Numbered from the stretch's first letter, positions 52,333-62,370 are shown. The stretch: DNA of 64,000 nt from Nonomuraea jabiensis (GCF_014204795.1 NZ_JACHMB010000001.1:9002501-9066500), one strand, 5' to 3'. The notes: a model not told the origin generated them from the letters alone. Translations and numbers: made by a program.

Positions 52333-52760
52333 CCTCCCCTGCTCGAAGCGCAGGCGGCTTGCACTCTGTCCTCGACCGCCGCTCCTCCTATCGAACACGC
52401 GGCCGCACCACCACATGTGTGCCGAGGGACCCAGAGCCGCCATCACCTCGGTGGCAGCCGCCAGGATGAGTGTTTCCACGCTCCTCCGCGTCGTGCCGAA
52501 CATTGCGGCGCCCGCTCCTCCGCGCTGGGCCACCGGCTCGACATGGAGCCGCAGAGCTTCCACCGCCTGCTGAAACCTATGCGCCGGCCGTCCGGCGGCG
52601 CCAGATGAAGATGCCGACTTTTAGTCGAATACAAGTACGCGGCAAGACCGGCCGCAAGGGTGCACCAAGACGTCCCGGCCAGAGTGATGTCCAACCGGGG
52701 GTGATCCACCGGAAACAAGCCCGGAGGAGACCTCCGGAACCTGATGAGAGGACAGAACTC
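52333..52760. promoter_or_regulatory. leader region of the RiPP locus, with a 20-bp imperfect palindrome
   Basis: No gene is supported, although the precursor's frame stays open for over 90 codons upstream. At 52617-52636 lies ACTTTTAGTCGAATACAAGT, in which 16 of 20 positions match its own complement, centred on TCGA. It is the least GC-rich spot before the precursor (start 52761), so a promoter or operator near it is plausible. No terminator after the TetR gene was seen. Confidence 0.4.
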
Positions 52761-52910
52761 ATGAAAATCGACATCTTGGACCTGCCGGCCGGCAGCGTCT
52801 CCATCGCCGACGACGAGCTCGACGTGATTGTGGGAGCCATGGATACCGAGGACCAGTGGTCTGCCTACGTCTGCACCGCCAGCCAGCGGGGCGACTGCTG
52901 GAAGGACTGA
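52761..52910 (+). CDS. candidate RiPP precursor peptide, 49 residues
   Basis: ATG at 52761 with GAGAGGACAG upstream. Residues 1-26 form a leader ending DDELDVIVGA, a double-glycine-type (GA) site with the acidic/hydrophobic spacing used by peptidase C39. The predicted core is residues 27-49. It is polar and contains Cys38 and Cys46, Thr29, Ser34, Thr39 and Ser41 as possible ester donors, and Asp28, Glu30, Asp31, Asp45, Lys48 and Asp49 as acceptors. It is followed by ATP-grasp, SurA-like and C39-exporter genes. The composition fits an omega-ester peptide (graspetide) but shows no microviridin leader motif. Confidence 0.75.
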   Translation: MKIDILDLPAGSVSIADDELDVIVGAMDTEDQWSAYVCTASQRGDCWKD

Positions 52911-52971
52911 CCCGTCCGCCGGTGGGCCGGTACGACCCGGTCCACCGGTCGAGCACGGCTAAGGACCCATC

Positions 52972-53955
52972 ATGCTAATGATCATCAGTGACCCCGCCGA
53001 CGCGTCCGCTGCCCTGGTGCTCCCGAAACTGAAGGAGCAGGGCGTCGAGACCCTCTGGTGGGATGAGAGCTCGCTGGCGGCGGGCTCGACCTTGACCATC
53101 GGCCTGGACGGTTCGGTGGTCCGCCAGACTCTGACCCATGAGGGCCGGTCCTACGATCTGACAGAGGTGACCGCCGTCTGGCACCGGCGGCCCCGACGTC
53201 CCAGGGCCGTCGCCGTCGCCGACGAGAGCCAGCGGGCCTATGCCGATCTGGTCACCCGGGACACCCTCGAGGGCGCCTACGCACTCATGACGGACCGGTG
53301 GATGCCGGCGCGGCCACAGGATGCCAAGAGGATCGACTACAAGGCCCTGCACCTGGCCATGGCCGCCCGACTCGGCTTCTCGGTGCCCGACACGGTTGTG
53401 ACGAATGACCCGGCGGAGCTGGTGCCCGCCTGGCACCGCGCGAGTGGGCGGTTGATCTGCAAGACGCCGGAGAAGCTGCCGTTCGAGCTCGACGGCGAGG
53501 CGCGGCACATGTACACGACCCAGGTGGAGCGCCGGCACCTCGCAGGCCGCCACCGCATGGCGCACGCACCTGTCATCCTCCAGCCGAACGTGCCCAAGGA
53601 CCGCGAGCTCCGGGTGACCGTGGTCGGCGACCGGGTGTTCGCGGCGGAGATCGACTCCCAGTCCTCACGCCTCACCTCGCTGGACTGGCGGCACTACGAG
53701 GACCAGAGCGTCGCCTACCGCCCCCACGACCTGCCGCCCTTGGTGGAACGCCGGTGCGTCGAACTCGTCAGGGCACTCGGGCTCAGCTTCGGCGCAATCG
53801 ATCTGATCCGCACGCCCGCCGGCGACTACGTCTTCCTGGAGCTCAACGTCAACGGGCAGTGGGGATTCGTCGAGCTCTTCGCGGGCCTGCCCATCAGCGA
53901 TGCCATCGCCGGCTGGCTGTCGGCGAACGAGAAACGAAGGGAGGGACAACGATGA
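52972..53955 (+). CDS. ATP-grasp peptide maturase (MvdC/MvdD-like)
   Basis: 327 residues from ATG at 52972 (or 52978) with AAGGAC upstream. The N-terminal domain MIISDPADASAALVLPKLKE is typical of the group. The ATP-grasp part shows KALHLAMAARLGFSVPDTVV, GRLICKTPEKLPFELDGEAR, MYTTQVER, KDRELRVTVVGDRVFAAEID and GAIDLIRTPAGDYVFLELNV with NGQWGFVELFAGLPISDAIA. The last two hold the metal-binding Asp, Glu and Asn. Enzymes of this kind join Ser/Thr or Lys side chains to Asp/Glu in a precursor using ATP. Stop overlaps the next start (ATGA). Confidence 0.88.
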   Translation: MLMIISDPADASAALVLPKLKEQGVETLWWDESSLAAGSTLTIGLDGSVVRQTLTHEGRSYDLTEVTAVWHRRPRRPRAVAVADESQRAYADLVTRDTLEGAYALMTDRWMPARPQDAKRIDYKALHLAMAARLGFSVPDTVVTNDPAELVPAWHRASGRLICKTPEKLPFELDGEARHMYTTQVERRHLAGRHRMAHAPVILQPNVPKDRELRVTVVGDRVFAAEIDSQSSRLTSLDWRHYEDQSVAYRPHDLPPLVERRCVELVRALGLSFGAIDLIRTPAGDYVFLELNVNGQWGFVELFAGLPISDAIAGWLSANEKRREGQR

Positions 53956-54626
53956 CGACCACGTTCGAGAACGACCTGGCCGATGCCGTACGGCTGCTTC
54001 GTGAGCTTCCCCGCGGCCGGGAGCACCGAGACCAGGCGCGCGCGAGGGTGGCCGCGTGGAGCGCGGAACGCCCCGGGCGGGAAGCCGAGCTCGTCATCGA
54101 CGAGACGCCTGGCACCGGACGCGTGAGCTACGACCTGCTCATCGCCCACCCCGATGGCGGCACCGTCGGGCTCACCGCACACGTCGAAGACGGCCTGCCA
54201 TGGATCGTCGACCACTCGACCCACTGGGCGGCCGGACAGGTGGTCAGCGTCGACGGGGTCGGCCTGTCGATGCCCGCCGCCTTGTACGCGCTGCGCTCAC
54301 TCGGTACCCGGGATCGCCGGATCCACGAGCAGCTCGTCGAATACCGCATTCTGCTGAGCGAGATCGAGCAGGACGAAGAGCCGGCGTCGCGTGAGGAGGT
54401 GCAGCGGGCCGCGGACACCTTCCGTCAGCGTCGCGGGCTGATCGGCCAGGAGCAGACCCTGGCCTGGCTGGCCGAGATGGGGCTGCCCCAGCGAGCTTTC
54501 GTCGCCCAGATGGAGACCGAAGCCAAGATCGCGAGGGTCAGAGCGAGGTTCCCGTCGGAGGACGCCTTCAAGGCCTGGCTGGCCGAGCGTCGCCGGACCA
54601 GCGACATCCGCTGGCACTGGCTGTGA
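53952..54626 (+). CDS. SurA/PpiC-like putative peptide-maturation protein
   Basis: 224 residues from ATG at 53952, GAGGGACA upstream, overlapping the ATP-grasp stop. The N-terminal two thirds contain LVIDETPGTGRVSYDLLIAH, VGLTAHVEDGLPWIVDHSTH and WAAGQVVSVDGVGLSMPAAL. The C-terminal helical part (FRQRRGLIGQEQTLAWLAEM, ETEAKIARVRARFPSEDAF) looks like the SurA N-terminal chaperone region. I recall a family of such PpiC-related proteins found only in peptide-maturation loci (TIGR04500, from memory). It may present or fold the precursor. No catalytic prolyl isomerase domain is obvious. Confidence 0.6.
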   Translation: MTTTFENDLADAVRLLRELPRGREHRDQARARVAAWSAERPGREAELVIDETPGTGRVSYDLLIAHPDGGTVGLTAHVEDGLPWIVDHSTHWAAGQVVSVDGVGLSMPAALYALRSLGTRDRRIHEQLVEYRILLSEIEQDEEPASREEVQRAADTFRQRRGLIGQEQTLAWLAEMGLPQRAFVAQMETEAKIARVRARFPSEDAFKAWLAERRRTSDIRWHWL

Positions 54627-56707
54627 GCCGCGTGCCGCTGCGAATGCAGCTCACCCAGACCGGCTGCGGCGCCGCCTGCCTGGCGATGCTGCTCAGTGCT
54701 CTCGGCCGGCGCACGAGCGTGGCCGAGGCGCGTGCTCACCTGCCCGACAACGCGGACGGCGCGTCGATGCGCGACCTCATCCAGGCAGGCGCCATGTTCG
54801 GCTTGCGGCTCCGGCCGTTTCGGGTGCCGGCACTGACGGGGCTGCCCACCCCGTTCATCGCGCACTGGGAGGGCGACCACTACGTGGTAGTCGAGCGGAT
54901 CCGGCGGGGATGGGTCGATGTCGCCGACCCCGCGCGGGGGCGCCGACGGGTGCCGGACTTCGGGACCGCGGTCCTGCTCGCGGAGGTGCCGGAGACGCTG
55001 ACGCCTGCTCGGCGGGGCCGCGCCCCCTGGCTGCCGCTGGTGACGCGGGCGTTGCGCGACCGGCGGTTGCTGACCAGCGTGGTGCTGGCCTCGATCGCCG
55101 TCCAGGGCCTTGGGTCGGTGGTGCCTCTGGCCACGAAACTGGTAGTGGACGGTACGGCGACGGGGGGCGCGCTGGCCGTGGTCGCGACCCTCGCGGTGGT
55201 TGCGCACATCCTGCTGACCCAGGTGCGCGCGCTGCTGCTGATCCGCCTTCGTACCAGCGTCGCGGGGAACATGATGCGGGCCCTGGTCACCCATTCGTTC
55301 GCGCTGCCGTACCTGTTCTTCCAGCGGCGGACCAGCGGCGACCTGCTGTCGCGGCTGGGCGCGGTGGCAGTGCTCCGCGACCTGGTGGCGGACCGCTCGC
55401 TGGCGTTCGGCCTTGACCTTCTGACCGGCCTCGGCTACCTGGCGGTGCTGGCCGTGGCCGCACCCTGGCTGGCGCTGATGACCGCGCTGGTGGCGGCGGC
55501 TCAGGCGGCGGTCACGATGATGGTCGGACGTGTCGGACTGCGACGGACCTTCGAAGCGCTGCACGCCTCATCGCTGACCCAGACAACCCTGGTGGAGAGC
55601 ATCTCCGGCATAGAGGGCGTCAAGGCGAGCGGTGAGGAGGACGCGGCCGTCCAGCGCTGGAGCCATCGCTACGAACGGGAGCTCACGGCCGCCGCAGGGC
55701 GGGACCGAGCACTGGCCGGCGCGCAGGCCGTCACCGAGGGGTTGCAGGTCGCGCTGGCGCTCGGCGTGCTGGTGATCATCGCGTTCCGGAGCACGAGCGC
55801 GGAACTCGGAACCATGCTGGCGTTGGGTGCGCTGGCCACCTCGACGATCACACCGCTGGCCGGGCTGCTCGGGACGGTGCAGCAGCTCCACATGGCCTAC
55901 GGGCACCTCGACCGGATCGCCGATGTGCTCGGCACGCCCGTGGAGCCCACCGGCGGGCTGCGCCCGGCGATCACTGGCGCGACCGAGCTACGTGGCGTGA
56001 CCGCAGGCTACGATCGCCGACATCCGATCCTGCGCGACGTCAGCCTGTGGGTGCCTGCGGGGGCGCGGGTCGCTGTCGTGGGCAGGTCGGGGTCGGGCAA
56101 GACCACCCTGGGCCGGGTGCTGCTCGGCCTGCTCGAACCGGCCGAGGGCGGCATCACCTTCGACGGTGTGCCGCTGGAGCGGATCGACCGCTCCTGGCTG
56201 CGCCGTCATCTCGGCGTCGTCACCCAGCAGACTCACCTGTTCGCGGGCTCGGTGGCCGACAACATCCGCGGCGGCTCGGACGAGAGCCGGGGTGGTGACG
56301 TCGAGTGGGCCGCACGGATGGCGGAGATCCACGATGAGATCGCCGCGATGCCGCTGGGTTACGCGACCAACATCGGCGAAGCGGGCCGCCGCCTGTCCGG
56401 TGGCCAGCGGCAGCGCATCGCACTGGCCCGGGCGCTCCACCGCCGTCCCCGTCTGCTGCTGCTCGACGAACCGACGGCGAGCCTGGACGCTGTCACCGAA
56501 GAGCGCATCAGGAAGAACATCGCGGGACTGGACTGCACGCAGATCGTCATCGCGCACCGTCTTTCCACGATCAGGGACGCCGACCTCATCGTGGTCCTCG
56601 ACCGGGGGCGCGTCGTCGAGGCGGGCACGCACGACGCCCTGGTGGCGCGAGCCGGCGCCTACGCCGACCTCATCGCCCACCAAGCCACCTTCGTCCGCTC
56701 CGACTGA
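54623..56707 (+). CDS. peptidase C39-containing ABC exporter
   Basis: 694 residues from GTG at 54623 overlapping the preceding stop. Domain order: C39 peptidase (residues 1-130: Gln9 and catalytic Cys15 in MQLTQTGCGAACLAMLL, catalytic His in GDHYVVVERI, Asp in VDVADPARGR), six-helix ABC membrane domain (about 145-430), nucleotide-binding domain with VVGRSGSGKTTLGRVLL (Walker A), RRLSGGQRQRIALARALHRR (signature), LLLLDEPTASLDAV (Walker B) and IVIAHRLSTI. Such exporters cut the leader after GG/GA and export the core. It fits the precursor's GA site. Full length, and the last gene of the RiPP operon. Confidence 0.9.
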   Translation: MSRVPLRMQLTQTGCGAACLAMLLSALGRRTSVAEARAHLPDNADGASMRDLIQAGAMFGLRLRPFRVPALTGLPTPFIAHWEGDHYVVVERIRRGWVDVADPARGRRRVPDFGTAVLLAEVPETLTPARRGRAPWLPLVTRALRDRRLLTSVVLASIAVQGLGSVVPLATKLVVDGTATGGALAVVATLAVVAHILLTQVRALLLIRLRTSVAGNMMRALVTHSFALPYLFFQRRTSGDLLSRLGAVAVLRDLVADRSLAFGLDLLTGLGYLAVLAVAAPWLALMTALVAAAQAAVTMMVGRVGLRRTFEALHASSLTQTTLVESISGIEGVKASGEEDAAVQRWSHRYERELTAAAGRDRALAGAQAVTEGLQVALALGVLVIIAFRSTSAELGTMLALGALATSTITPLAGLLGTVQQLHMAYGHLDRIADVLGTPVEPTGGLRPAITGATELRGVTAGYDRRHPILRDVSLWVPAGARVAVVGRSGSGKTTLGRVLLGLLEPAEGGITFDGVPLERIDRSWLRRHLGVVTQQTHLFAGSVADNIRGGSDESRGGDVEWAARMAEIHDEIAAMPLGYATNIGEAGRRLSGGQRQRIALARALHRRPRLLLLDEPTASLDAVTEERIRKNIAGLDCTQIVIAHRLSTIRDADLIVVLDRGRVVEAGTHDALVARAGAYADLIAHQATFVRSD

Positions 56708-56897
56708 CCCCGTCTCCGCGCCGGCCACCGAGCACACCAGCGAGGGCGGCGCCGGCATTCGTCTGCGACAGCGCCGCCGGCCAGGGCCCCATCCCCGGAG
56801 GTATCGCGTGAACATCGAGCCGAGTTCGTCCTCTATGCGCTCCGGATCGACGGGCCTTCCACGAACGGCGCGTCCCTCTCGACACGTTAGGTGAAAC

Positions 56898-58193
56898 CTA
56901 CGGCTTGGCCGACGAGATCATCGGTAGTCCGGCCGACGCCCCGGAGTCCGGCACCCCTGCGTAGTCGGGCAGCTCGACGCCGTTGATCGCACGCTCGACC
57001 AGTTCGGTGAACCATTCGCCGGCGAAGTCGGGGCTCGGCTCGGCGTCCGGCCCCGGGCTCTGGAGGCTGTGTACGTGCAACCGGCCGATCTCCTGGTTGG
57101 CCTCCACGAACGAGCGCATCCGAGTCTCGTAGCCGGCGAACCCGGCCTCCGGGTCCCACCCGGCGGCGGCCAGCTCTCCGGCCAGCAGGTAGGCGCCGAT
57201 CAGGGCCAGCCCGGTGCCCGCCCCGGACATCGGCGACGCGCTGAACGCCGCGTCCCCGAGCAGCCCCACCCGTCCGCTCGACCAGCGGTCCATCACCACC
57301 TGAGCGACCTGGTCCAGATAGAAGTCCGGGGTGTCGTCCACGTGCGCGAGGATGCGCTGGGTCAACCAGCCGAAACCGTCCATCCGCTCGCGCAGCAGGC
57401 GCTTCTGCGCCGCGACGTCGCGGTAGTCGACGTCGAAGTCGGCCGCGGGGAAGGAGAACATCGCCATCGCCCGGGTGGTGTCCGGGACGGGCCGCAGGCC
57501 GGCGGACCGTCCGGCCTCCTGGTAGTCGATCATCCAGCGGTCCACTCCGAACTCGTTGGGCACGCTGTAGAAGGCCAGCACGAGCCCGAGATGGTGGATG
57601 AAGTGCTCGCGCGGCCCGAAGACCATCGCTCGCAACTGCGAGTGCAGCCCGTCGGCCCCGATCACCAGGTCGAAGCGCCGCCGGTCGCCGCCGGCGAAGA
57701 CCACGTCAACCCCGTCCGCGTCCTGGCTGAGCTCGGCGATCCGGTCACCGAAGACGTACTCGACACCGTCCCGGGTGTCGTCGTAGAGCACCTGGGACAG
57801 GTCCCCGCGCAGGATCTCGATGTCCGCGATGAACCCGTCGCCACCGTCGTCGTCGGCACGGAAGGTCTCCAGCACTTGCCCGTCCGCGTCCACGATGTGC
57901 GCGCCGGCGGTATCGGTGCAGGCCGCGCGCACCGCCGCGTCCAGCCCCATCCGCCGGATGACCTCCTTGGCGACCCCGCGCGCGTCCACCGCCTGCCCGC
58001 CGGGACGCAGTTCGGGAGCCCGCTCCACCACGGTCACCTCGGCCCCCCGCCGGCGCAGCCAGTGGGCCAGCGCGGGTCCCGCGATGCTCGCCCCCGCCAC
58101 CAGCACCCTGGGGCCGCTCACCCGCGTCCCCTGCTCGCCAGTCCGGACGGTGTGTTCCTGCTTGGAGTCGTCGACGCTCATCACTGCCTCCAT
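56898..58193 (-). CDS. FAD-dependent aromatic-hydroxylase-type monooxygenase
   Basis: 431 residues from ATG at 58193 with GGGAGG 6 bases upstream. FAD Rossmann motif RVLVAGASIAGPALAHWLRR, GGQAVDARGVAKEVIRRMGL, the DG motif RFDLVIGADGLHSQLRAMVF, and the late GRVGLLGDAAFSASPMSGAG (second FAD contact). The family includes tetracycline- and rifampicin-type monooxygenases and enzymes of aromatic polyketide tailoring. It ends 190 bases from the end of the convergent RiPP exporter and is not part of that operon. Substrate unknown. Confidence 0.85.
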   Translation of the reverse strand: MEAVMSVDDSKQEHTVRTGEQGTRVSGPRVLVAGASIAGPALAHWLRRRGAEVTVVERAPELRPGGQAVDARGVAKEVIRRMGLDAAVRAACTDTAGAHIVDADGQVLETFRADDDGGDGFIADIEILRGDLSQVLYDDTRDGVEYVFGDRIAELSQDADGVDVVFAGGDRRRFDLVIGADGLHSQLRAMVFGPREHFIHHLGLVLAFYSVPNEFGVDRWMIDYQEAGRSAGLRPVPDTTRAMAMFSFPAADFDVDYRDVAAQKRLLRERMDGFGWLTQRILAHVDDTPDFYLDQVAQVVMDRWSSGRVGLLGDAAFSASPMSGAGTGLALIGAYLLAGELAAAGWDPEAGFAGYETRMRSFVEANQEIGRLHVHSLQSPGPDAEPSPDFAGEWFTELVERAINGVELPDYAGVPDSGASAGLPMISSAKP

Positions 58194-58729
58194 GTGTTTC
58201 CTCCCGCGCTGAACGTTCCCAGCACAGGCCCACCGCTGTCGATGTGCCCAGCCGTATCGACCACGGATCCGCACAAAACTCATCGGCACGACCGAAATCG
58301 CGTCCACGCTCCCGCAAACACCCTGAACTCGGCATGTGCGTGCGACGGGCATGGTCATGATCGCCTCGGCAGACGTTGATGAGAAACGCCAACTCCGATG
58401 ACGCTCACATCAGCCCAGACTGGTGCAAACGAGGCGAATCAGGCCGTCAGCTAGGCCGCCGCCTGAGAATTCGCCAGATCTGCGCGCAACACAGTGAGAC
58501 GCCGCCAGGCTGGTGAGACGGGACACCGGGTGACCTTTCGCAGCGAAGGTCGAGCGTTTTCAGCGAAGGTTGAGTGAGGGGCACGCCGCAGGGTTGCGTC
58601 CACGGGAGTGGTGTACGAGTTTGGCCTGGTCACAGGCGTGGCGTCGGGAAATGAACACGGCCATCGCGTGATCCTTCGAGTAGCAAGATCAAGAACCGGG
58701 CGATGGCCGTAGACAACAGCGTGACGCCC
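58194..58729. other. intergenic, no supported gene
   Basis: About 535 bases with the monooxygenase promoter at the left. At 58538-58573 the 10-mer CAGCGAAGGT occurs twice (TTTCGCAGCGAAGGT and TTTTCAGCGAAGGT). The minus-strand frame of the broken lipoprotein gene continues into foreign codons here (AGVTLLSTAIARFLILLLEG). No gene recognised. Confidence 0.4.
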
Positions 58730-59558
58730 GCTTTCATGGCGAACGCGTGCATCGCGCTGTTGGGGGCGCGGGTGATCGTGACGCGTCCCTCGTGCTGGCG
58801 AGCGGAGGTCGGCGTGAGGTCGTGCGCGTACTCGACCTGGCCGCCCAGCAGCGCGTTGACCCGAGCGGACTCCTCGCTGGCGATGAGGAACTCCAGCTCC
58901 TCGATGTACGGCGCGCCCTCCCAGTAGCTCGGGTTGCGCTTGAGCAGCACGGAGCTGCCCGGCTTCCAGGACACGAAGGAGAAGGGGCCCGAGCCCACCG
59001 GCTTGCCGAAGTCCGTGCTCCCCTCGGGGACGATGTAGGCGCCGAACGCGGCCAGCGCATTGGGGAACTCGGCGAACGGCCGCTCGAGCCGGAACTCGAC
59101 CGTCTGATCGTCGACGGCCCGGCTGTTCGGCAGGTCGATGAGCGCGAGGCTGGACTTGGCGCGGAAGGTCTTTTTCGGATCCGTGATGCGGGCGTAACTG
59201 GCCAGGACGTCCTGGGCGCGCGCACTGGCCGCCCGTCGTGGAACTGCGCCTGTCGCAGGGTGATCCGCCAGAGGGTGAAGTCGGCGTCGGGCTCCCACTT
59301 CTCGGCCAGGCGGGGCTGCGGTGAGACATCGGGGCCGAGGTCGGCGAGCTTGTCGTAGAGGGCCTTGGCGCGTGCGGCCTCGTTGAACAGGTTGGCCAGG
59401 TGCGGGTCCAGTACCTCGGTGGCGCCGCCTCCGGCGAACACGGCACGCAGCCGCCCGCCGGAGCCGCCGGAGGAGGCGGTCCCGGTGCCGCATCCGGCGA
59501 GCAGGGCGGCTCCGGCGGTCAGGCCGAGGAAGCCGCGGCGGCTGAGATGGTCACGCAT
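58730..59558 (-). pseudogene. peptide-binding lipoprotein (SBP_bac_5), frameshifted and truncated
   Basis: ATG at 59558 opens RRGFLGLTAGAALLAGCGTG, a twin-arginine/lipoprotein signal with lipobox LAGC. It goes on to VLDPHLANLFNEAARAKALY and FTLWRITLRQAQFHDGRPVR. A frameshift at about 59225 is needed to continue QDVLASYARITDPKKTF, VDDQTVEFRLERPFAEFPNA and GSGPFSFVSWKPGSSVLLKR to SAMHAFAMK. At about 58735 homology ends, after roughly half the usual 520 residues. The rest and any permease partners are gone. Confidence 0.7.
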
Positions 59559-59694
59559 GGTCGAGGGTCCTTTTCGGGTTGGTCGGTGGACAGGGGCGGG
59601 TCGTCGTGGCGTCCCACCTGGGGGCCTGACCGCCGCCACCAGCACGGTGCGGTGGCACGTGATGCCGGTGACGACGGGGCTGTTTCGGTGTTCG

Positions 59695-60578
59695 TCAGAC
59701 CGTCGCCGGTGCCGCCGATCTGTCGCCCCAGCCGGCGCGCATACGCAGGGCGCCGATGGCGCGGCAGGCCAGATAGAACGTGAACGAGATGGTGGTGACG
59801 TAGGGGCTGATCGGGATGCTGCTGCCCAGGGCGAGCAGGATGCCGCCGACCATGGAGGTGACGGCGAAGGCGACGCTGAGCAGCGGCACCAGGCGGGGTG
59901 AGGCGGTGACGCGCATGGCGGCCGCGGCCGGGGTGACGAGCAAGGCCAGCACGAGCAGCGCTCCTACGACCTGGATGGAGACGGAGACGGCCAGGCCCAG
60001 GATGAGGGTGAAGGCGGGCGACAGCGCGCGTACCGGCACGCCGCGCGCGGCGGCGACTTCGGGGTCGACGCTGGCGAAGGCGAGAGGCCGCCAGATGACG
60101 GCGAGCGCGACGAGCGTGATGGCGCTGGTGCCGAGCAGCCAGGTCATCTGCGGAGTGTCCACGGCGACGATCTGTCCGGTGAGCAGGCCGAACTTGTTGG
60201 CCGCCCGGCCCTTGTACAGTGCCAGGAACAGCACGCCCAGCCCCAGGCCGAAGGGCATCAGAACGCCGATGACCGAGTTGCGGTCGCGGGCGCGGATCCC
60301 GAGGGCACCGATCACCAGGGCGGCGAGGATCGACCCGGCCAGCGATCCGACGGCGACGTTGACGCCGACCAGTAACGCGGCCGAGGCGCCGGCGAACGAC
60401 AGCTCGGCGATGCCGTGCACGGCGAAGGCCAGGTCCCGCATCATCACCACGACGCTGATGAGCCCACCCACGATGCCGAGCACCGCGCCGGCGATGAGGG
60501 AGTTGGTGACCAGCGCCAGCAGCTCGCCGTAGTTGTCATAGTTGAAGATCTGGCCCCAGATGCCGGGGTCATCGGCGA

Positions 60579-60582
<4 letters not shown>
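59695..60582 (-). CDS. znuB: zinc ABC transporter permease
   Basis: 295 residues from GTG at 60582, overlapping the stop of the ATPase gene (GTGA). An ABC-3-type permease with eight or so helices: NSLIAGAVLGIVGGLISVVV, MRDLAFAVHGIAELSFAGAS, GVLMPFGLGLGVLFLALYKG, SVDPEVAAARGVPVRALSPA and ALLVLALLVTPAAAAMRVTA. This family carries zinc or manganese. Last gene of the znuA-znuC-znuB operon, probably zinc-regulated through the box before znuA. Confidence 0.88.
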
Positions 60583-61417
<835 letters not shown>

Positions 61418-61421
<4 letters not shown>

Positions 61422-62356
61422 CGGCCCAGGGCCTTGTCGAGGGTGTCGAGGTTGCCGGTCATCCAGCCGACGTAGTCCTTGCCGGCCGGCAGCGTCTCGG
61501 TGACAGGCACCACCGGGATGCCGTTGTCGGTGGCGGCCTGCTTGACCTTCTCGGTCTGCGGTCCCGCCGTCTGCTCGTTGTAGACCAGGGCCTGGACCTT
61601 CTTGCCGCTGAACAGGGCGAGGGTCTCGGCCAGGACCTTGGGGGAGACGTCGTCGCCCTCCTCGACCGCCTCGGCGAACTCCTCGGGCGTTGCGTTCACC
61701 AGGCCACAGGCCTCCAGCAGGTAGCCCGGCACCGGCTCGGTGATGGCCACGGCCGTGCCCTTGGCGGTCTTGGCGACGTCTGCTTCCTGGCCCTGGAGGG
61801 TCGCGAGCTTCTGCTTGAAGGCTTCGGCGTTGGCCGTGAAGGCGGCCGCGTCAGCGGTGTCGGCCTTGCCCAGTGCGGTGGAGATCTGGTCGGCCAGTTT
61901 TGCCATGGAAGGGAAGTCGTACCAGACGTGTTCGTTGAGTTCGCCGCCGGCCGGGGCGGTCTTGCCGGAGATGGTGACGGCGTTGAGGAGTTGGGCCGAG
62001 GGGTTGTTCGCGGCTTTGAGCATGGTGTCGACGAAGTCGTCGTAGCCGCCGCCGTTCTCGATGACGAGCTTGGCCTTGGACAGGGCGAGCTGGTTCTGCG
62101 TGTTGGCCTCGTAGGAGTGCGGATCCTGCTCGGGGTCGGTGATGATCGAGGTCACCTGGACCTTGTCGCCGCCGATCTGCTTGGCGATATCGCCGTACAC
62201 GTTGGTCGAAGCCACGACCGTGATCGGCGCAGACATCGTTGCGGAGCCATCGGCGCCGGGTGTCGAAGGGGGCGAGGAGGATCCGCAAGCCGCCAGGACC
62301 AACGAAGCCAAGCCGGCCAGGGCGAACAGTGAGGGGCGGCTCAGAGGAGGGTACAT
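61418..62356 (-). CDS. znuA: zinc ABC transporter substrate-binding lipoprotein
   Basis: 312 residues from ATG at 62356 with AGGAGAGGT upstream. Lipobox LVLAACGSSS, so the protein is anchored outside the membrane. Metal ligands are likely His in EQDPHSYEANTQ, His in GELNEHVWYDFPSMAKLADQ, and an acidic/His pair further on (VYNEQTAGPQTEKV region). VVASTNVYGDIAKQIGGDKV is the typical start of this cluster A-I family. The His-rich loop of many ZnuA proteins is absent. A Zur/Fur-like box lies just upstream. Confidence 0.88.
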
Positions 62357-62370
62357 ACCTCTCCTAGAGG

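Noticed and set aside
52470..52760. A longer precursor starting about 97 codons earlier in the same frame
   Set aside because: The upstream codons are Arg/Pro-rich and have no ribosome-binding site, whereas ATG at 52761 has one and gives a typical leader length.
52761..52910. Reading the precursor as a lanthipeptide or lasso peptide
   Set aside because: No LanB/LanC/LanM-type enzyme, lasso cyclase or B1/B2 protein is nearby; the only modifying enzyme is ATP-grasp, and the leader ends in a C39-type GA site.
56881..56905. TAGGT-gaa-ACCTA hairpin as a terminator between the RiPP exporter and the monooxygenase
   Set aside because: Only a 5-bp stem, and it overlaps the monooxygenase stop; too weak to call.
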